64,000 nucleotides of DNA from Paraflavitalea pollutisoli. GTDB lineage: Bacteria > Bacteroidota > Bacteroidia > Chitinophagales > Chitinophagaceae. Position numbers and translations under genes: made by a program. The DNA is taken from contig NZ_JARKMX010000008.1 in the NCBI RefSeq assembly GCF_029360705.1, forward strand, positions 248,001 through 312,000. Direction: 5' to 3'. The notes under the pieces were generated by a model. It was not told the origin of the DNA. It ran no database searches and saw nothing but the letters and a program-made list of their open reading frames with translations. This document shows positions 17,473 to 27,252 of the stretch, piece by piece. How positions within the stretch are numbered: position 1 is the first letter of the stretch; the number at the start of each line of letters is the position of its first letter.

Positions 17473-19332
17473 ATGTTTGCCATCAACTCCATACCCCGGG
17501 AAAACAAGCTAACGCCGGCAGCCGTGCTGGCTGTCGTGCTGCTCCTGTTTTGCGGGTATTACTACCAGGTGGAAAGTGTTTTTTCTTTCAACTACGAATT
17601 GACCCGCCACGAGCAATACGGGGTGGCTGTTGTTGTGCTCTCCGGTTGGACCTTGTGGTCTGTCATGCTGCTTTTTAAGAGGTCCCTGCCGGTTCCTCCA
17701 CTATTGCCGTTGCTGTTGGGGTGTTTGCTGATAGGTTGGCTGTGTTGGTCCCGGTATTATTCGTTGGCCAACGAGTATTTTGTACAGGTAAGCTGCATCA
17801 TCCTGTTGATGGGTATGGTGATCTACGCAGGACAACGCTTATTGCCCCTGATCGTTTGGCTTTTTGTGCTCGTCCTGTTGATCCAGATCGGCATCGCCTG
17901 TTTTCAAATGGGAGGCCTTGCCCTGGACATCCGAAGTTTTAACGTGCAGGGGAGCCTGCAGAACACGGGCATATTTTGCAATTACCTGGTCATACAGCTA
18001 CCGTTTCTGTACTACCTTCTTTTTGTGGGCCCAGCAAGTACCGATAAGCCGCTCCGGCACCGGAAAGCAGCAGGCCTCGTTATCGCGAAGATCCTTGTCT
18101 TTTCCCTGGTGCTTTGTTTTACAACCTGGGTTGTCTGGAAGACGACTACCCGTACGGCCATGGTCATGCTGCTCGTCTGGCTGACAGGCCTGGTCATGAG
18201 CACCCTGGGGAAAACCATCAAGAGCAGGTTGAGCCGGTTGCCCAGGATCGTGATCGTTGCTGGCGCGGGCCTGATCCTGCTCTCGCTCATGGCGGCTGCA
18301 CAGGTGCTGTTCAAAGCCAAAATGCTGTCTGCTGTTGGCCGGATGATGAAATTGGACATTGCGGCAGGGCATTGGAAGGATCATTTTCTAACAGGAACAG
18401 GTGTTGGACGGTTTACCTGGTATTACCCACAGTGGCAGTCACACTATTTTACGACCCACCCTACTTCACCCGATGCGTATTTTTTAAGTGCCGATGAAAG
18501 TTATATCCTGTTCAATGAGCCCATTCAATTGTTTCATACGATCGGGTTGGCCGGTATGATCGGTGTTGTTATGGGCCTGATCCTGTTTTTTAACAGCCGG
18601 TCGGCGAAACAGGCAAAGTTGTTGACGGCGGTAAAAATGACCATGGTATTGCTGCTGACAGGTAGCCTGTTTTCGTATCCCTTGCATGTAAACATCCTGC
18701 TGTTGCAGGGGGCCTGTTGCGTGGCCGCATCGGTGATCCTGCACGACGGGCGGTGGCGATGGCTCGATACCCTTTACGGAAGGGTACCGGTGCCTGTGGG
18801 TAAAGCCATCATCACCCTGGCAGTTGTAGCCGGCGGTTTTGCCACGTATACTGCGGGGCGCCAATGGCGGGCCGTCAACTGCTGGCAGCAGATCGGACAA
18901 CAGGAACTGTCGCCTGCACAACGTGTGCAAACCTACGAATCCCTGCGTGCCTCCCTGCCCTGCAACGGGAAGTTCCTGACCAGCTATGGGATGTTTTTGT
19001 TGTCGCAACAAAAGGATGCGGCAAAAGCGATCCAGGTGCTGGAGGCTGCCAGCACTTACTTCATTTCCAAAAGGACCATCGAGCTGCTGGCGGAAGCGTA
19101 TCGGCGAGATGGCCACCTCCGGGAAGCGATCACCCGGTATGAATGGCTGTCTGGTTATCTACCCAGCCGGTTTGCCATCAAATTCAGGTTGTTGAACCTG
19201 TATCACGAGGCCGGGGAGCGCGACAAGGCAACCGCGATTGCCCAACTGATACTGCGTATGCCAGTCAAGATTCCTTCCGATGAAGTAGACAGGATCAAAA
19301 GAGAAACAAGCCTGTTGTTAAGCACGCGCTAG
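17473..19332 (+). CDS. O-antigen ligase/Wzy-like membrane protein with C-terminal TPRs
   Basis: A 619-residue polytopic protein with about ten or more hydrophobic segments between residues 15 and 460, then a TPR region (about 490-619; AAKAIQVLEAAS, LREAITRYEWLSGYLP). This is the Wzy_C layout shared by O-antigen ligases, polymerases and PglL-type protein O-oligosaccharyltransferases, which use lipid-linked glycans on the periplasmic side. The large loop holds GTGVGRFTWYYP and FNEPIQLFHTIGLAG. In the corresponding HN-motif of many family members a histidine precedes the asparagine; here it is Phe347. No glycan-synthesis genes are nearby. The setting among Thr-rich exported proteins favours a protein-glycosylation hypothesis, but polymer ligation is equally open. 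Confidence 0.75.
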   Translation: MFAINSIPRENKLTPAAVLAVVLLLFCGYYYQVESVFSFNYELTRHEQYGVAVVVLSGWTLWSVMLLFKRSLPVPPLLPLLLGCLLIGWLCWSRYYSLANEYFVQVSCIILLMGMVIYAGQRLLPLIVWLFVLVLLIQIGIACFQMGGLALDIRSFNVQGSLQNTGIFCNYLVIQLPFLYYLLFVGPASTDKPLRHRKAAGLVIAKILVFSLVLCFTTWVVWKTTTRTAMVMLLVWLTGLVMSTLGKTIKSRLSRLPRIVIVAGAGLILLSLMAAAQVLFKAKMLSAVGRMMKLDIAAGHWKDHFLTGTGVGRFTWYYPQWQSHYFTTHPTSPDAYFLSADESYILFNEPIQLFHTIGLAGMIGVVMGLILFFNSRSAKQAKLLTAVKMTMVLLLTGSLFSYPLHVNILLLQGACCVAASVILHDGRWRWLDTLYGRVPVPVGKAIITLAVVAGGFATYTAGRQWRAVNCWQQIGQQELSPAQRVQTYESLRASLPCNGKFLTSYGMFLLSQQKDAAKAIQVLEAASTYFISKRTIELLAEAYRRDGHLREAITRYEWLSGYLPSRFAIKFRLLNLYHEAGERDKATAIAQLILRMPVKIPSDEVDRIKRETSLLLSTR

Positions 19333-19430
19333 CTTAAACGGCCAATGAACGACAAAAGAAACAACTCATTAATACTCCACCTTACCCTATCCGTGAGTAG
19401 TGGTTGGAGTATCCTAAAATAGATTGTGAC

Positions 19431-20564
19431 ATGTTTTTCCATTCCATCGTTACTACCCGCTCGAACCGGCGACAGCCTCTGCTTAGGTATTGTGTCGCCG
19501 TTTTGGCAGGGGGCTGCCTGGTGTCTTGTGGCGACTCCTTATCCTCACAGGGCGATACAGAGCTTCCCTTTCTAAAAAGTCAGCAGTCCGATACGTCGCG
19601 CACGATCGTCCATACCGTATTGGCCGGCGAAGCGCCTTTTAAATACCTGATCCGGTCTTCGGGGAAGATCCGGTCACTGCACGAAAGAATGATTGCATCG
19701 GAGGTGGGTGGTACGCTGCTGGCTTGTCATGCGGCTACGGGCAAGCGCGTAGCTGTGCAGGAGGTGCTTGTAAAGGTCGATCCCACTGTGATTCAATTCC
19801 GGCTCAACAAAGCCGAACTCAACCTGCTCAACAGCGAAAAGGAGTACGAAAGCCAGATATTGAGTTATGAGCGCCTGCTGAAAGATAAGCCGGCAGCGGA
19901 AGCGGAAAAGATCAGGCGGCAGTTGAAGATCCGCAGCGGCTTGTTGCCGGCAGAGCAAGAGATCAGCGAAGCGCAGTATGAGTTATCAAGGACGGTGATA
20001 CGAGCACCTTTTGCCGGGGTCCTGTCCGATGTAACGGTGGAAGAAGGGCAGCGGGTCCGTCCGGATCAGCCGATGTTCCGGATCTATGATCCGCACCAGC
20101 TGGTGTTGGAGATCAAGGTGCTGGAGGCGGATGTTTTCTTGTTGACGATAGGTGCGCCGGCAGAGGTGGCACCGCTGGCAGACTCGTCCAAAAAGTACCG
20201 GGCCCGGGTGGCAGCAATCAATCCCTATATCGATGAGAACGGCATGGCCCTGGTAAGATTGGCGCTGACAGATGCTGGGGTGATCTATCCGGGCATGAAC
20301 TGTACCGCCACGATCAAACTGTCTTCCAGCCGGTCGTTGACAGTACCGCGGGAAGCCATTGTGATGCACGATGACCGGCCGGTGGTTTTCAGCGTAGAGA
20401 AAGGATTGGCCCATTGGCACTATGTCACTACCGGGCGTTCCAATGGCAAAGAGGTGGAGATACTGGAAGGGTTGACACCGGGTATGAAGGTGATAACGAC
20501 CAATAACCTGCAACTGGCGCACCTGGCTCCTGTACAAGAGGGGCAAAGGGACATGGATAAATGA
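19431..20564 (+). CDS. RND efflux periplasmic adaptor (membrane fusion protein), lipoprotein
   Basis: A 377-residue adaptor of tripartite RND pumps. It has a lipobox (AGGCLVSCG), a lipoyl/barrel-sandwich half (ASEVGGTLLACHAATGKRV), a short alpha hairpin (LNKAELNLLNSEKEYES to EQEISEAQYELS), the second lipoyl half (TVIRAPFAGVLSDVTVEEGQ) and beta-barrel and membrane-proximal domains (YPGMNCTATIKL, LTVPREAIV). The start at ATG 19431 gives a proper lipoprotein signal; the longer frame begins with TTG. The stop lies 23 bp before the permease gene. The hairpin is short, which fits RND adaptors that dock to TolC through a brief coiled coil. Confidence 0.88.
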   Translation: MFFHSIVTTRSNRRQPLLRYCVAVLAGGCLVSCGDSLSSQGDTELPFLKSQQSDTSRTIVHTVLAGEAPFKYLIRSSGKIRSLHERMIASEVGGTLLACHAATGKRVAVQEVLVKVDPTVIQFRLNKAELNLLNSEKEYESQILSYERLLKDKPAAEAEKIRRQLKIRSGLLPAEQEISEAQYELSRTVIRAPFAGVLSDVTVEEGQRVRPDQPMFRIYDPHQLVLEIKVLEADVFLLTIGAPAEVAPLADSSKKYRARVAAINPYIDENGMALVRLALTDAGVIYPGMNCTATIKLSSSRSLTVPREAIVMHDDRPVVFSVEKGLAHWHYVTTGRSNGKEVEILEGLTPGMKVITTNNLQLAHLAPVQEGQRDMDK

Positions 20565-20587
20565 TCTCCTAAGTACAAACCCCACAG

Positions 20588-23500
20588 ATGGTCAGATACC
20601 TCATCCGGCGGCCCATTGCAGTATTGATGCTCTTTGCAGCACTACTGATCACCGGGTTGTCGCTTATTCATAAGATACCTGTTTCCCTGTTGCCCAACAT
20701 CGACGTTCCGCAGATGGTGGTGCAGGTGAACTATCCCAATACGGCGGCGGAGGTCATGGAGCAAAGTATCCTGGCGCCCATCCGCGAGGCGCTGGGTAAT
20801 GCCGACAACCTGCGGTCTATAGAAAGCAAGGCAGCCAACCATATTGGTACCATCGAAATGACTTTCGAATATGGTACGGAAATGGACCTGGCCTACATTG
20901 CTGTCAATGAAAAGCTGGACCGCCTGTCTTCCTTCCTGCCGCGTGACATGCCAAGGCCCGAAGTGATGCGGGTCAATACGTCGGATATTCCCATCGTACG
21001 GGTGCAGGTGATTCCCAAAGCTGAAAAGCAGTTCCTGGAAGTGTCGCGGCTTACGGAAAAGATTTTGAAACGCCGCATCGAACAACTGGAAGGCGTTTCG
21101 CTGGTGGATATTAACGGGCTACGGCAACAGGTGATTACCGTTGTTCCGGACAAAGAAGCACTATCGGCCCTGAACCTGCACGAAGGTGACCTCTCCTATG
21201 CCATTCAGGCGGCCAATACGGAGTTAGGCGGACTGACCGTAAAAGATGGGCAATACAAATATTTTGTCAGGCTCGACAATGAACTTCGGAGTGAGTCGGA
21301 TATTGCCGCCCTGCCCCTGGTATTGCGGGAAGGTACCGCAGTAGCCCTGGGCCGGATCGCGCAGGTAAAGACACAGGAGGAAGCCCCCACGGGTTACCAT
21401 TTGTACAACGGAAAAGAAGGACTGGTCATTACCATTCAGAAGCAATCCTCCAGCCGCATGAACGAGCTGGTGCCGAAGGTAAAAGAGGCCGTTGAGCAGT
21501 TCCGGAGAGATTTTCCGCAGATAGAGTTTGGCGTGAGCCAGGATCAGTCTTTTCTGCTGGACGCAGGCATCAGCAACCTATGGCAGGATCTGCTGTACGG
21601 AGGCCTCCTCACCGTCGTGCTGTTGCTGCTTTTTCTGGGCAACTGGGCACCTGCCCTGCTGATGAGTATCAGCATACCCCTGTCGCTGATCATCACTTTT
21701 ATTTTCTTTTACGTATTCAACATCTCTTTCAATATCATTTCGCTATCGGGGCTGGCCCTGGGCGTGGGCATGCTGATCGACAACTCCATTGTCGTGATCG
21801 ACAACATCACCCGGAGAAGAAACCAGGGGTTGAGCATGCAGGAAAGCAGCGTGCAGGGAACCAATGAAGTGATAGCCCCTGTGATCAGCCAGGTGCTGAC
21901 AACCGTTGCTGTATACGCGCCCCTCCTATTGCTGAGCGGCATGGCGGGTTCGTTGGTCTATGACCAGGCGATTGGCCTCACCATTTGCCTGTGTGTATCG
22001 TTGCTCGTCGCATTTATCCTGGCTCCCTTGCTGTATACGCTGTTGGTAAAGCGGGTGAAGGCAGGGAATGAGGATACCCGGTTTTATACGTGGGTCGCCA
22101 AAGGGTATCACCGGATGGTACATCATATACTGCGGCATAAGTTGCCTTATCTGCTGGTTACCGTTTTCGTCATGTGCGCCGGTATCGGGCTGTCGACCCT
22201 GATCCCCGTCAGTGCCTTGCCCAGGTTGGAGAAAAAGGAGAGCCTCGTCCTCATCGATTGGAACGCACCCGTCGATGCACCCGAAAACCTGCGGCGGATA
22301 AAGGAATTACTGGCTGATGTTGGTAAAGACATGCAGGAGTCGGAAGCCGATGTTGGCATCAGGCAGTTTATGCTGCAGCATACCGACAACAGCATACAGC
22401 GGGGCGAACTGTACTACAGCTGTAGGGAGGAAGCCTTGAAAGCCACGACGGACCAACGGGTGAAAGCGTGGATGAGCCGTCACTACCCTGCGGCCAGCCT
22501 GGAAATTGTCGACGCTCCCAATGCATTTACCCAGTTGTTTGCGTCTACGGCAGACCATTACCTGGAAGCCCGTTTTAAAATGATCAGGTCTGCCGATCCA
22601 TCGGAGGCGGGCGAAAAGCTGAAAAAGGCATTGCGTCGATTCGATCCTAAAGACTATGTCCTGGGTATGGGTTTTATCCGGGAGCCCAGTGTGACTGTGG
22701 TACTCAACTACGAAAGCATGAAGGTATATGGTGTGAACAGGGGGCAGATCGAGGATGCCTTGCGGCAACAATTTGGTGTGTACACCATCTCTCAGTTGAA
22801 AAGATATGGCGATGTGCAGGCCATTCGACTACAGGCAGACAGGCCGTCCCTGCAGGATAAATTATCGGTGGGCGTAAGAAGCAATAGCGGCACAGCTTAT
22901 CCGCTGAGCCTGTTTGTGGCAATGATCACGGAGCACAAACCCAAATACATTACGGCCGATCGTTCCGGGGTATTCCAGTCTGTCGTGTTCGATCAAAACA
23001 GCGACAGGGCCGGGTTCGACAAGGAGATCCGGCAACTGGCGTTGGAGGCCGGTTATTCGGTGACCTTGCGCGGTCAGTATTTTGAGAACCAACAGCAGGT
23101 AACGCAACTGTGGTGGATCTTCCTGGTGGTGTTGTTACTGCTGTATGTCATCCTCGCAGTACAATATGAGAGCCTCGTGCAACCATTGATCGTCATGCTG
23201 ACCATACCGCTGGGCGTGGCCGGTGGTTTATTCTTGCTGTGGGTAACCGGTGGCACCCTCGATGTGATGGCCGCTATTGGGTTTATTGTCATCCTGGGAT
23301 TGATCGTCGATGACCCGATCCTGAAAATTGAAACATTGAACAGGTTGGAGAAACGATACCGCGCTGCGGGGCTCCCTATCGATCAACAGCTGATGGAGCA
23401 AATGATCCACGAAGCCGGTGATATTTGTCTGAAACCGCTGCTGATGGTGTCATTGACCACCAGTATTGCGCTTGTGCCCGTACTGTTTGTATCCGGCATC

Positions 23501-23635
23501 GGGAATGACCTGCAGAAGCCTCTGGCCATTGTCATCATTGGCGGGTTGACGATCGGTACTTTTTTCACGACCTGGTTCATCCCGATTGCTTACTGGTACA
23601 TTACCGTGAGGAGTAAAAAAAAGAATAAAGCCTGA
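20588..23635 (+). CDS. RND family permease (first)
   Basis: A 1015-residue inner-membrane RND transporter. It shows the usual two-fold repeat: TM1 at residues 8-27 (PIAVLMLFAALLITGL), a large porter domain, TM2-6, TM7, a second porter domain and TM8-12. The proton-relay TM4 reads GMLIDNSIVVIDN. In TM10 the sequence is GLIVDDPILKIET, where AcrB-type pumps have the essential lysine, so the relay is not of AcrB type. RND pumps export drugs, metals, lipids or small molecules; substrate cannot be read here. It is 3 bp from the outer-membrane channel gene and forms one operon with it and the adaptor. Confidence 0.9.
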   Translation: MVRYLIRRPIAVLMLFAALLITGLSLIHKIPVSLLPNIDVPQMVVQVNYPNTAAEVMEQSILAPIREALGNADNLRSIESKAANHIGTIEMTFEYGTEMDLAYIAVNEKLDRLSSFLPRDMPRPEVMRVNTSDIPIVRVQVIPKAEKQFLEVSRLTEKILKRRIEQLEGVSLVDINGLRQQVITVVPDKEALSALNLHEGDLSYAIQAANTELGGLTVKDGQYKYFVRLDNELRSESDIAALPLVLREGTAVALGRIAQVKTQEEAPTGYHLYNGKEGLVITIQKQSSSRMNELVPKVKEAVEQFRRDFPQIEFGVSQDQSFLLDAGISNLWQDLLYGGLLTVVLLLLFLGNWAPALLMSISIPLSLIITFIFFYVFNISFNIISLSGLALGVGMLIDNSIVVIDNITRRRNQGLSMQESSVQGTNEVIAPVISQVLTTVAVYAPLLLLSGMAGSLVYDQAIGLTICLCVSLLVAFILAPLLYTLLVKRVKAGNEDTRFYTWVAKGYHRMVHHILRHKLPYLLVTVFVMCAGIGLSTLIPVSALPRLEKKESLVLIDWNAPVDAPENLRRIKELLADVGKDMQESEADVGIRQFMLQHTDNSIQRGELYYSCREEALKATTDQRVKAWMSRHYPAASLEIVDAPNAFTQLFASTADHYLEARFKMIRSADPSEAGEKLKKALRRFDPKDYVLGMGFIREPSVTVVLNYESMKVYGVNRGQIEDALRQQFGVYTISQLKRYGDVQAIRLQADRPSLQDKLSVGVRSNSGTAYPLSLFVAMITEHKPKYITADRSGVFQSVVFDQNSDRAGFDKEIRQLALEAGYSVTLRGQYFENQQQVTQLWWIFLVVLLLLYVILAVQYESLVQPLIVMLTIPLGVAGGLFLLWVTGGTLDVMAAIGFIVILGLIVDDPILKIETLNRLEKRYRAAGLPIDQQLMEQMIHEAGDICLKPLLMVSLTTSIALVPVLFVSGIGNDLQKPLAIVIIGGLTIGTFFTTWFIPIAYWYITVRSKKKNKA

Positions 23636-23638
23636 CTT

Positions 23639-25117
23639 ATGCATTTCATCTCTGCGAGAACATTGTTATTGTGGCTGCTGTTGCTGTCCGGGACGCGGCT
23701 GCTGGCGCAGCGGCCCGCTGTCTATTCGTTGAACGATATCATTTCCCGGGCGCAAATGCAATCGTACAGCTACAAATTGGCGGCCACGCAAAAGGAGATC
23801 AGCTTTTACCGGTTTCGCACTTTCAGCAGCGAATTTAAACCGCAGGTCTCGCTCTATGGCAATGCACCTGTATACAACAAAGAGTATTATGCCGTGCGTC
23901 AGCCCGATGGGGCGATCAGTTACCAGTTGATCGAACAAAGCAACAACAACATCGGACTGGGCATCAGCCAGCGGTTGCCTTTCTCCGGGGGTACCATTTC
24001 GCTGAACACCGACTTGTCGAGGTTTGATAATTTCCAGACCAAAACAAAACAGTACAGTGGCACACCGGTGTATTTGCAGCTGAATCAACCACTGTTTGCC
24101 GTCAACGAATTGAAGTGGAACCGGCTGATCGAAACGCTGAAATTCGATGAGTCGCAGAAACAATTTGCCTTCGACCGGGAGCAAATCGCCCAGGTGGCCG
24201 TAGGACTTTTCTTCGGCATCCTGGAGGCGCAAAACAATATCGACATCGCCACCACCAATCTGCTGGTAGCCCAGGAGAATTACGAGATCGAAAAGAAGCG
24301 CGTCAACCTGGGCACTACTTCCGAAGACCGGTTGCTGCAACTGGAGTTACAGATGCTGAGAAGTAAGCAGGATCTGGAGAGGGCCAAATACGATCACACG
24401 ATCGCCCAGCTGAACCTGAACATGTACATCGGGATCAAGGAAGAAAAGATCCTGTTGATAGAGCCCGTACAATCAAAGAAGTTGTCCATCGATCTGGCAG
24501 AAGCGACCAGTCATGCGAAAAAGAACAGGCCCGAATTCATTGCCTTTCAACGAAGGACTCGCGAGGCCCAACGGGATGTGGCCGTAGCCAGGGCTGCCAC
24601 CCAGCAGGTCAACCTCACAGCGAGTTATGGTCTTTCTCATATTGGCACGCAGGTGGGCGACGTATACCAAAATCCCAACAACCAGCAACGGCTCAGCATC
24701 GGCTTTAATATCCCCCTGGTAGACTGGGGCCGGCGGAAAGCCCGGTACCATACTGCCAGGGCATTGGAAAAACTGACCGCTACCAGCAATGAATTTGAAG
24801 AGGCGAATATCTTTCAGGCCATCGAGATCCTCATCAACAATATGACCCTGCTGGAGTCAAACATCGATCTGGCCAGGAAGACCGATTCTGTGGCACACCG
24901 GCGGTACATCCTGGCCAATGACCTGTACCAGATCGGGAAGTTGTCTGTCACCGATCTCAGTTTTGCCCAGTCGGAAAAAGACAACAGCAGAAGGAATTAC
25001 ATCAATGCGCTACGGGCCTTTTGGGATTGTTACTACCAGCTTCGCAAGCAGACCTTGTATGATTTTGAAAAACACGAATCGTTGTTGAGAACCAGTACCC
25101 CGGACAATACGAATTGA
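23639..25117 (+). CDS. TolC family outer-membrane channel
   Basis: A 492-residue protein with a signal peptide (TLLLWLLLLSGTRLLAQ) and the duplicated alpha-barrel layout of TolC/OEP proteins: beta stretches such as ISLNTDLSRFDNFQTKTKQY, long helices (LEAQNNIDIATTNLLVAQEN; EDRLLQLELQMLRSKQDLE) and a second copy around ARAATQQVNLTASYGLS and QRLSIGFNIPLVDWG. It should complete the tripartite exporter with the adaptor and permease directly upstream. The start lies 3 bp after the permease stop. Confidence 0.9.
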   Translation: MHFISARTLLLWLLLLSGTRLLAQRPAVYSLNDIISRAQMQSYSYKLAATQKEISFYRFRTFSSEFKPQVSLYGNAPVYNKEYYAVRQPDGAISYQLIEQSNNNIGLGISQRLPFSGGTISLNTDLSRFDNFQTKTKQYSGTPVYLQLNQPLFAVNELKWNRLIETLKFDESQKQFAFDREQIAQVAVGLFFGILEAQNNIDIATTNLLVAQENYEIEKKRVNLGTTSEDRLLQLELQMLRSKQDLERAKYDHTIAQLNLNMYIGIKEEKILLIEPVQSKKLSIDLAEATSHAKKNRPEFIAFQRRTREAQRDVAVARAATQQVNLTASYGLSHIGTQVGDVYQNPNNQQRLSIGFNIPLVDWGRRKARYHTARALEKLTATSNEFEEANIFQAIEILINNMTLLESNIDLARKTDSVAHRRYILANDLYQIGKLSVTDLSFAQSEKDNSRRNYINALRAFWDCYYQLRKQTLYDFEKHESLLRTSTPDNTN

Positions 25118-25146
25118 AACGATCCACATCCACTAAAACAATTGTG

Positions 25147-27243
25147 ATGAAAGTGCGAACACTTATCCTCCCTAAACGGCTTTGTTGGCTTCCCCTGCTG
25201 GTGCTATTGGCGGGCTGTGCCCACCATGCCACGGCACCCAACAGGGATTACCACGATATCCTGGACCGGGTCAGTAAAGAATACGGCATCCATGACATCT
25301 CGTACCTGATCACCCAAAACGGCCGGGTGGCTGCGGAGCAATTCTCTTCTTCCCTACTTGATTTTTCGCCGGCAACCAACAGCGCCATTGCTGCCATTTT
25401 TTGCAATCCCCTAAAGCTGGATGTATTGGTCAAAGACTCCATCCTGCCCGGCGATAGTGCCTTGAAGAAGTATTTCCACTCCATCGATAACAAAGGGATA
25501 CAAGTGAAAGACCTGGTCGTTGTGCCTGCCGACAATTATGAACCGCAACGGTTCTGCGCCGATTCCGTTTATTGGATGACGGACCGGTTGGTACAGGCAG
25601 TAGCGAAAAAGGATCAGTATGCCAATGCGTTTATGGGCGCCCTGGACCAGGCAACTGCCCACCTGCAGGGCCACCAATCGCTGCTGGAATCGCTGGCGCA
25701 GGTATCCCGGCTATTTGATGAAAAATACATCGAGTATTTCTATAAGGCGGATAGCCTGGTGGCCAACCTCTTCCCTACCTGGTATACGGAGAACAAAACT
25801 TTTTTTTACGGTTGGAAGATCCTGAAGATCCAACACAGTACGATCCTCTGGAATTGCTTTGTCGATCAGGAGCGGACGCTGTTGCTCATGAAATTCATGG
25901 ACAAGAAGGTTTTTGCGGCCATTCAATATACAGCGAAGCCTGTACCTGACCCCTACAGTTACCACCGGGATGATCTGCTGCAATCACCCATCGCGTTGGC
26001 CCTGATAAAACCATTGCTGGTTCCGCAGGCACAGCAACTCGATATAGACTATACGGCCGCCTGGAGCACGATTGCTGAAAACAGGAAAGTAATCGACAAC
26101 AGCGCCTACCGGCTGTTGTACAACAAAGAGTTGATCGCCCGCGCACGATACGATGAAGCGGTCGGTGATAGTGCCAACGCCAGAAAACTCTATGCCGGAT
26201 ATGAAATGCTTACCGGGGGTAGCTCGCTGGCTGCCTATCTCAATGAAGTGCCGATTGCAGAAACCGGGTACATCTCGGATCGCCTCAATACCACTGCCGC
26301 TTTTTCCATTGACAAGGATGGCAATTACCAGGTATTTGCGGGCGGGCAGGTGTTACCTGTCACTGATCAATACAACGCCCCTTACAATGCAGACCATGTT
26401 CAGCTGTATTTCAGCCAGGACGATCATGTCAAAGCCGGCCAAGATCCATTGCAGGTCTTCCATTTCAACTACCGGTACAACAAGATTGCCGGTATGCAGG
26501 ACGATCGGCATGCCGATAGCTGGATAAAGGCATCCAATATACGGTTTGCCTACGGCGATCCGGACGATACCTCGTATGTGCTGGAGATAGCCATTCCCTG
26601 GTATGAAATGCCGGGGAAGAAAAAGTTCAACCAGCGACCGGTAAGGTTAAACGTCTTGCTGGGCGACTGTGACTATGAAGAAAACAAACGGGAAAGCATT
26701 TTGTCCTGGGCCACCAAGCCGGGTGAGCGTTGGGACGATCCCGCCACCTATGGGGTGTTGTCCTTTGCGGCGCATCCCGCAGCCGTCAGGAAGGGCTATG
26801 CCAGCAGGCTGGTATCGCATCCCCCGGTAATCGACGGGCAGATCGACGACGTTTGGGACCAGGTTACTTATTCCGGTATCGAATGGCCCTACCAGGACCG
26901 GGTCAGTGCGTACGATCATGCCGGTAAATTCAAGTCGTTGTATGATGAATCGTACGTGTATTTCCTTTTTTATGTAGGCGACAATTGCAAAAACAAGACA
27001 GGCGTCATCACCAAAGACAAATGCTGGATTGAAGAGGCCGCCACCAACCAGTTGATCTGGAAGATGCCAGCGGATACGACCCGCTACGCACCTTCTTACA
27101 GCATGGAAGCGAAAATCTACCTGAAAGCAGGAAAATACAAATTACGGTACTATTCCGATAAGGGCCACTCCACGGAAGGATGGTACGCTGCTCCTCCACA
27201 GCACGATGTGTATGGCGGAATCATTTATCCACTTAAAAAATAA
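25147..27243 (+). CDS. Lipoprotein with C-terminal CBM9/DOMON-like domains, unknown function
   Basis: A 698-residue lipoprotein (LVLLAGCAHH). The first 380 residues are not recognised; they look alpha-helical with no catalytic motif I can name. From about residue 380 a DOMON/CBM9-type domain follows (DGNYQVFAGGQVLPV, DHVQLYFSQDD, YVLEIAIPWYEMPG, RPVRLNVLLGDCDYE), then a second one beginning with the typical PPVIDGQIDDVWDQV. Such domains bind sugars in cellulases and related enzymes. ATG 25147 is chosen; the longer frame begins at a TTG overlapping the tolC stop. It sits 29 bp after tolC and 9 bp before the transglutaminase-like gene, so it belongs to the export operon and may bind the exported glycan or glycoprotein. 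Confidence 0.68.
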   Translation: MKVRTLILPKRLCWLPLLVLLAGCAHHATAPNRDYHDILDRVSKEYGIHDISYLITQNGRVAAEQFSSSLLDFSPATNSAIAAIFCNPLKLDVLVKDSILPGDSALKKYFHSIDNKGIQVKDLVVVPADNYEPQRFCADSVYWMTDRLVQAVAKKDQYANAFMGALDQATAHLQGHQSLLESLAQVSRLFDEKYIEYFYKADSLVANLFPTWYTENKTFFYGWKILKIQHSTILWNCFVDQERTLLLMKFMDKKVFAAIQYTAKPVPDPYSYHRDDLLQSPIALALIKPLLVPQAQQLDIDYTAAWSTIAENRKVIDNSAYRLLYNKELIARARYDEAVGDSANARKLYAGYEMLTGGSSLAAYLNEVPIAETGYISDRLNTTAAFSIDKDGNYQVFAGGQVLPVTDQYNAPYNADHVQLYFSQDDHVKAGQDPLQVFHFNYRYNKIAGMQDDRHADSWIKASNIRFAYGDPDDTSYVLEIAIPWYEMPGKKKFNQRPVRLNVLLGDCDYEENKRESILSWATKPGERWDDPATYGVLSFAAHPAAVRKGYASRLVSHPPVIDGQIDDVWDQVTYSGIEWPYQDRVSAYDHAGKFKSLYDESYVYFLFYVGDNCKNKTGVITKDKCWIEEAATNQLIWKMPADTTRYAPSYSMEAKIYLKAGKYKLRYYSDKGHSTEGWYAAPPQHDVYGGIIYPLKK

Positions 27244-27252
27244 CTACTGGTT

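Noticed and set aside
18484-19116. 210-residue frame antisense to the Wzy-like gene
   Set aside because: Composition is biased to Gln, His and Arg, as expected for a reverse-complement shadow; no start signal.
20588-25117. Heavy-metal exporter (Cus-type) assignment of the RND set
   Set aside because: No methionine clusters, metal-binding proteins or CopZ/CusF-like genes nearby; the class cannot be fixed from the motifs seen.
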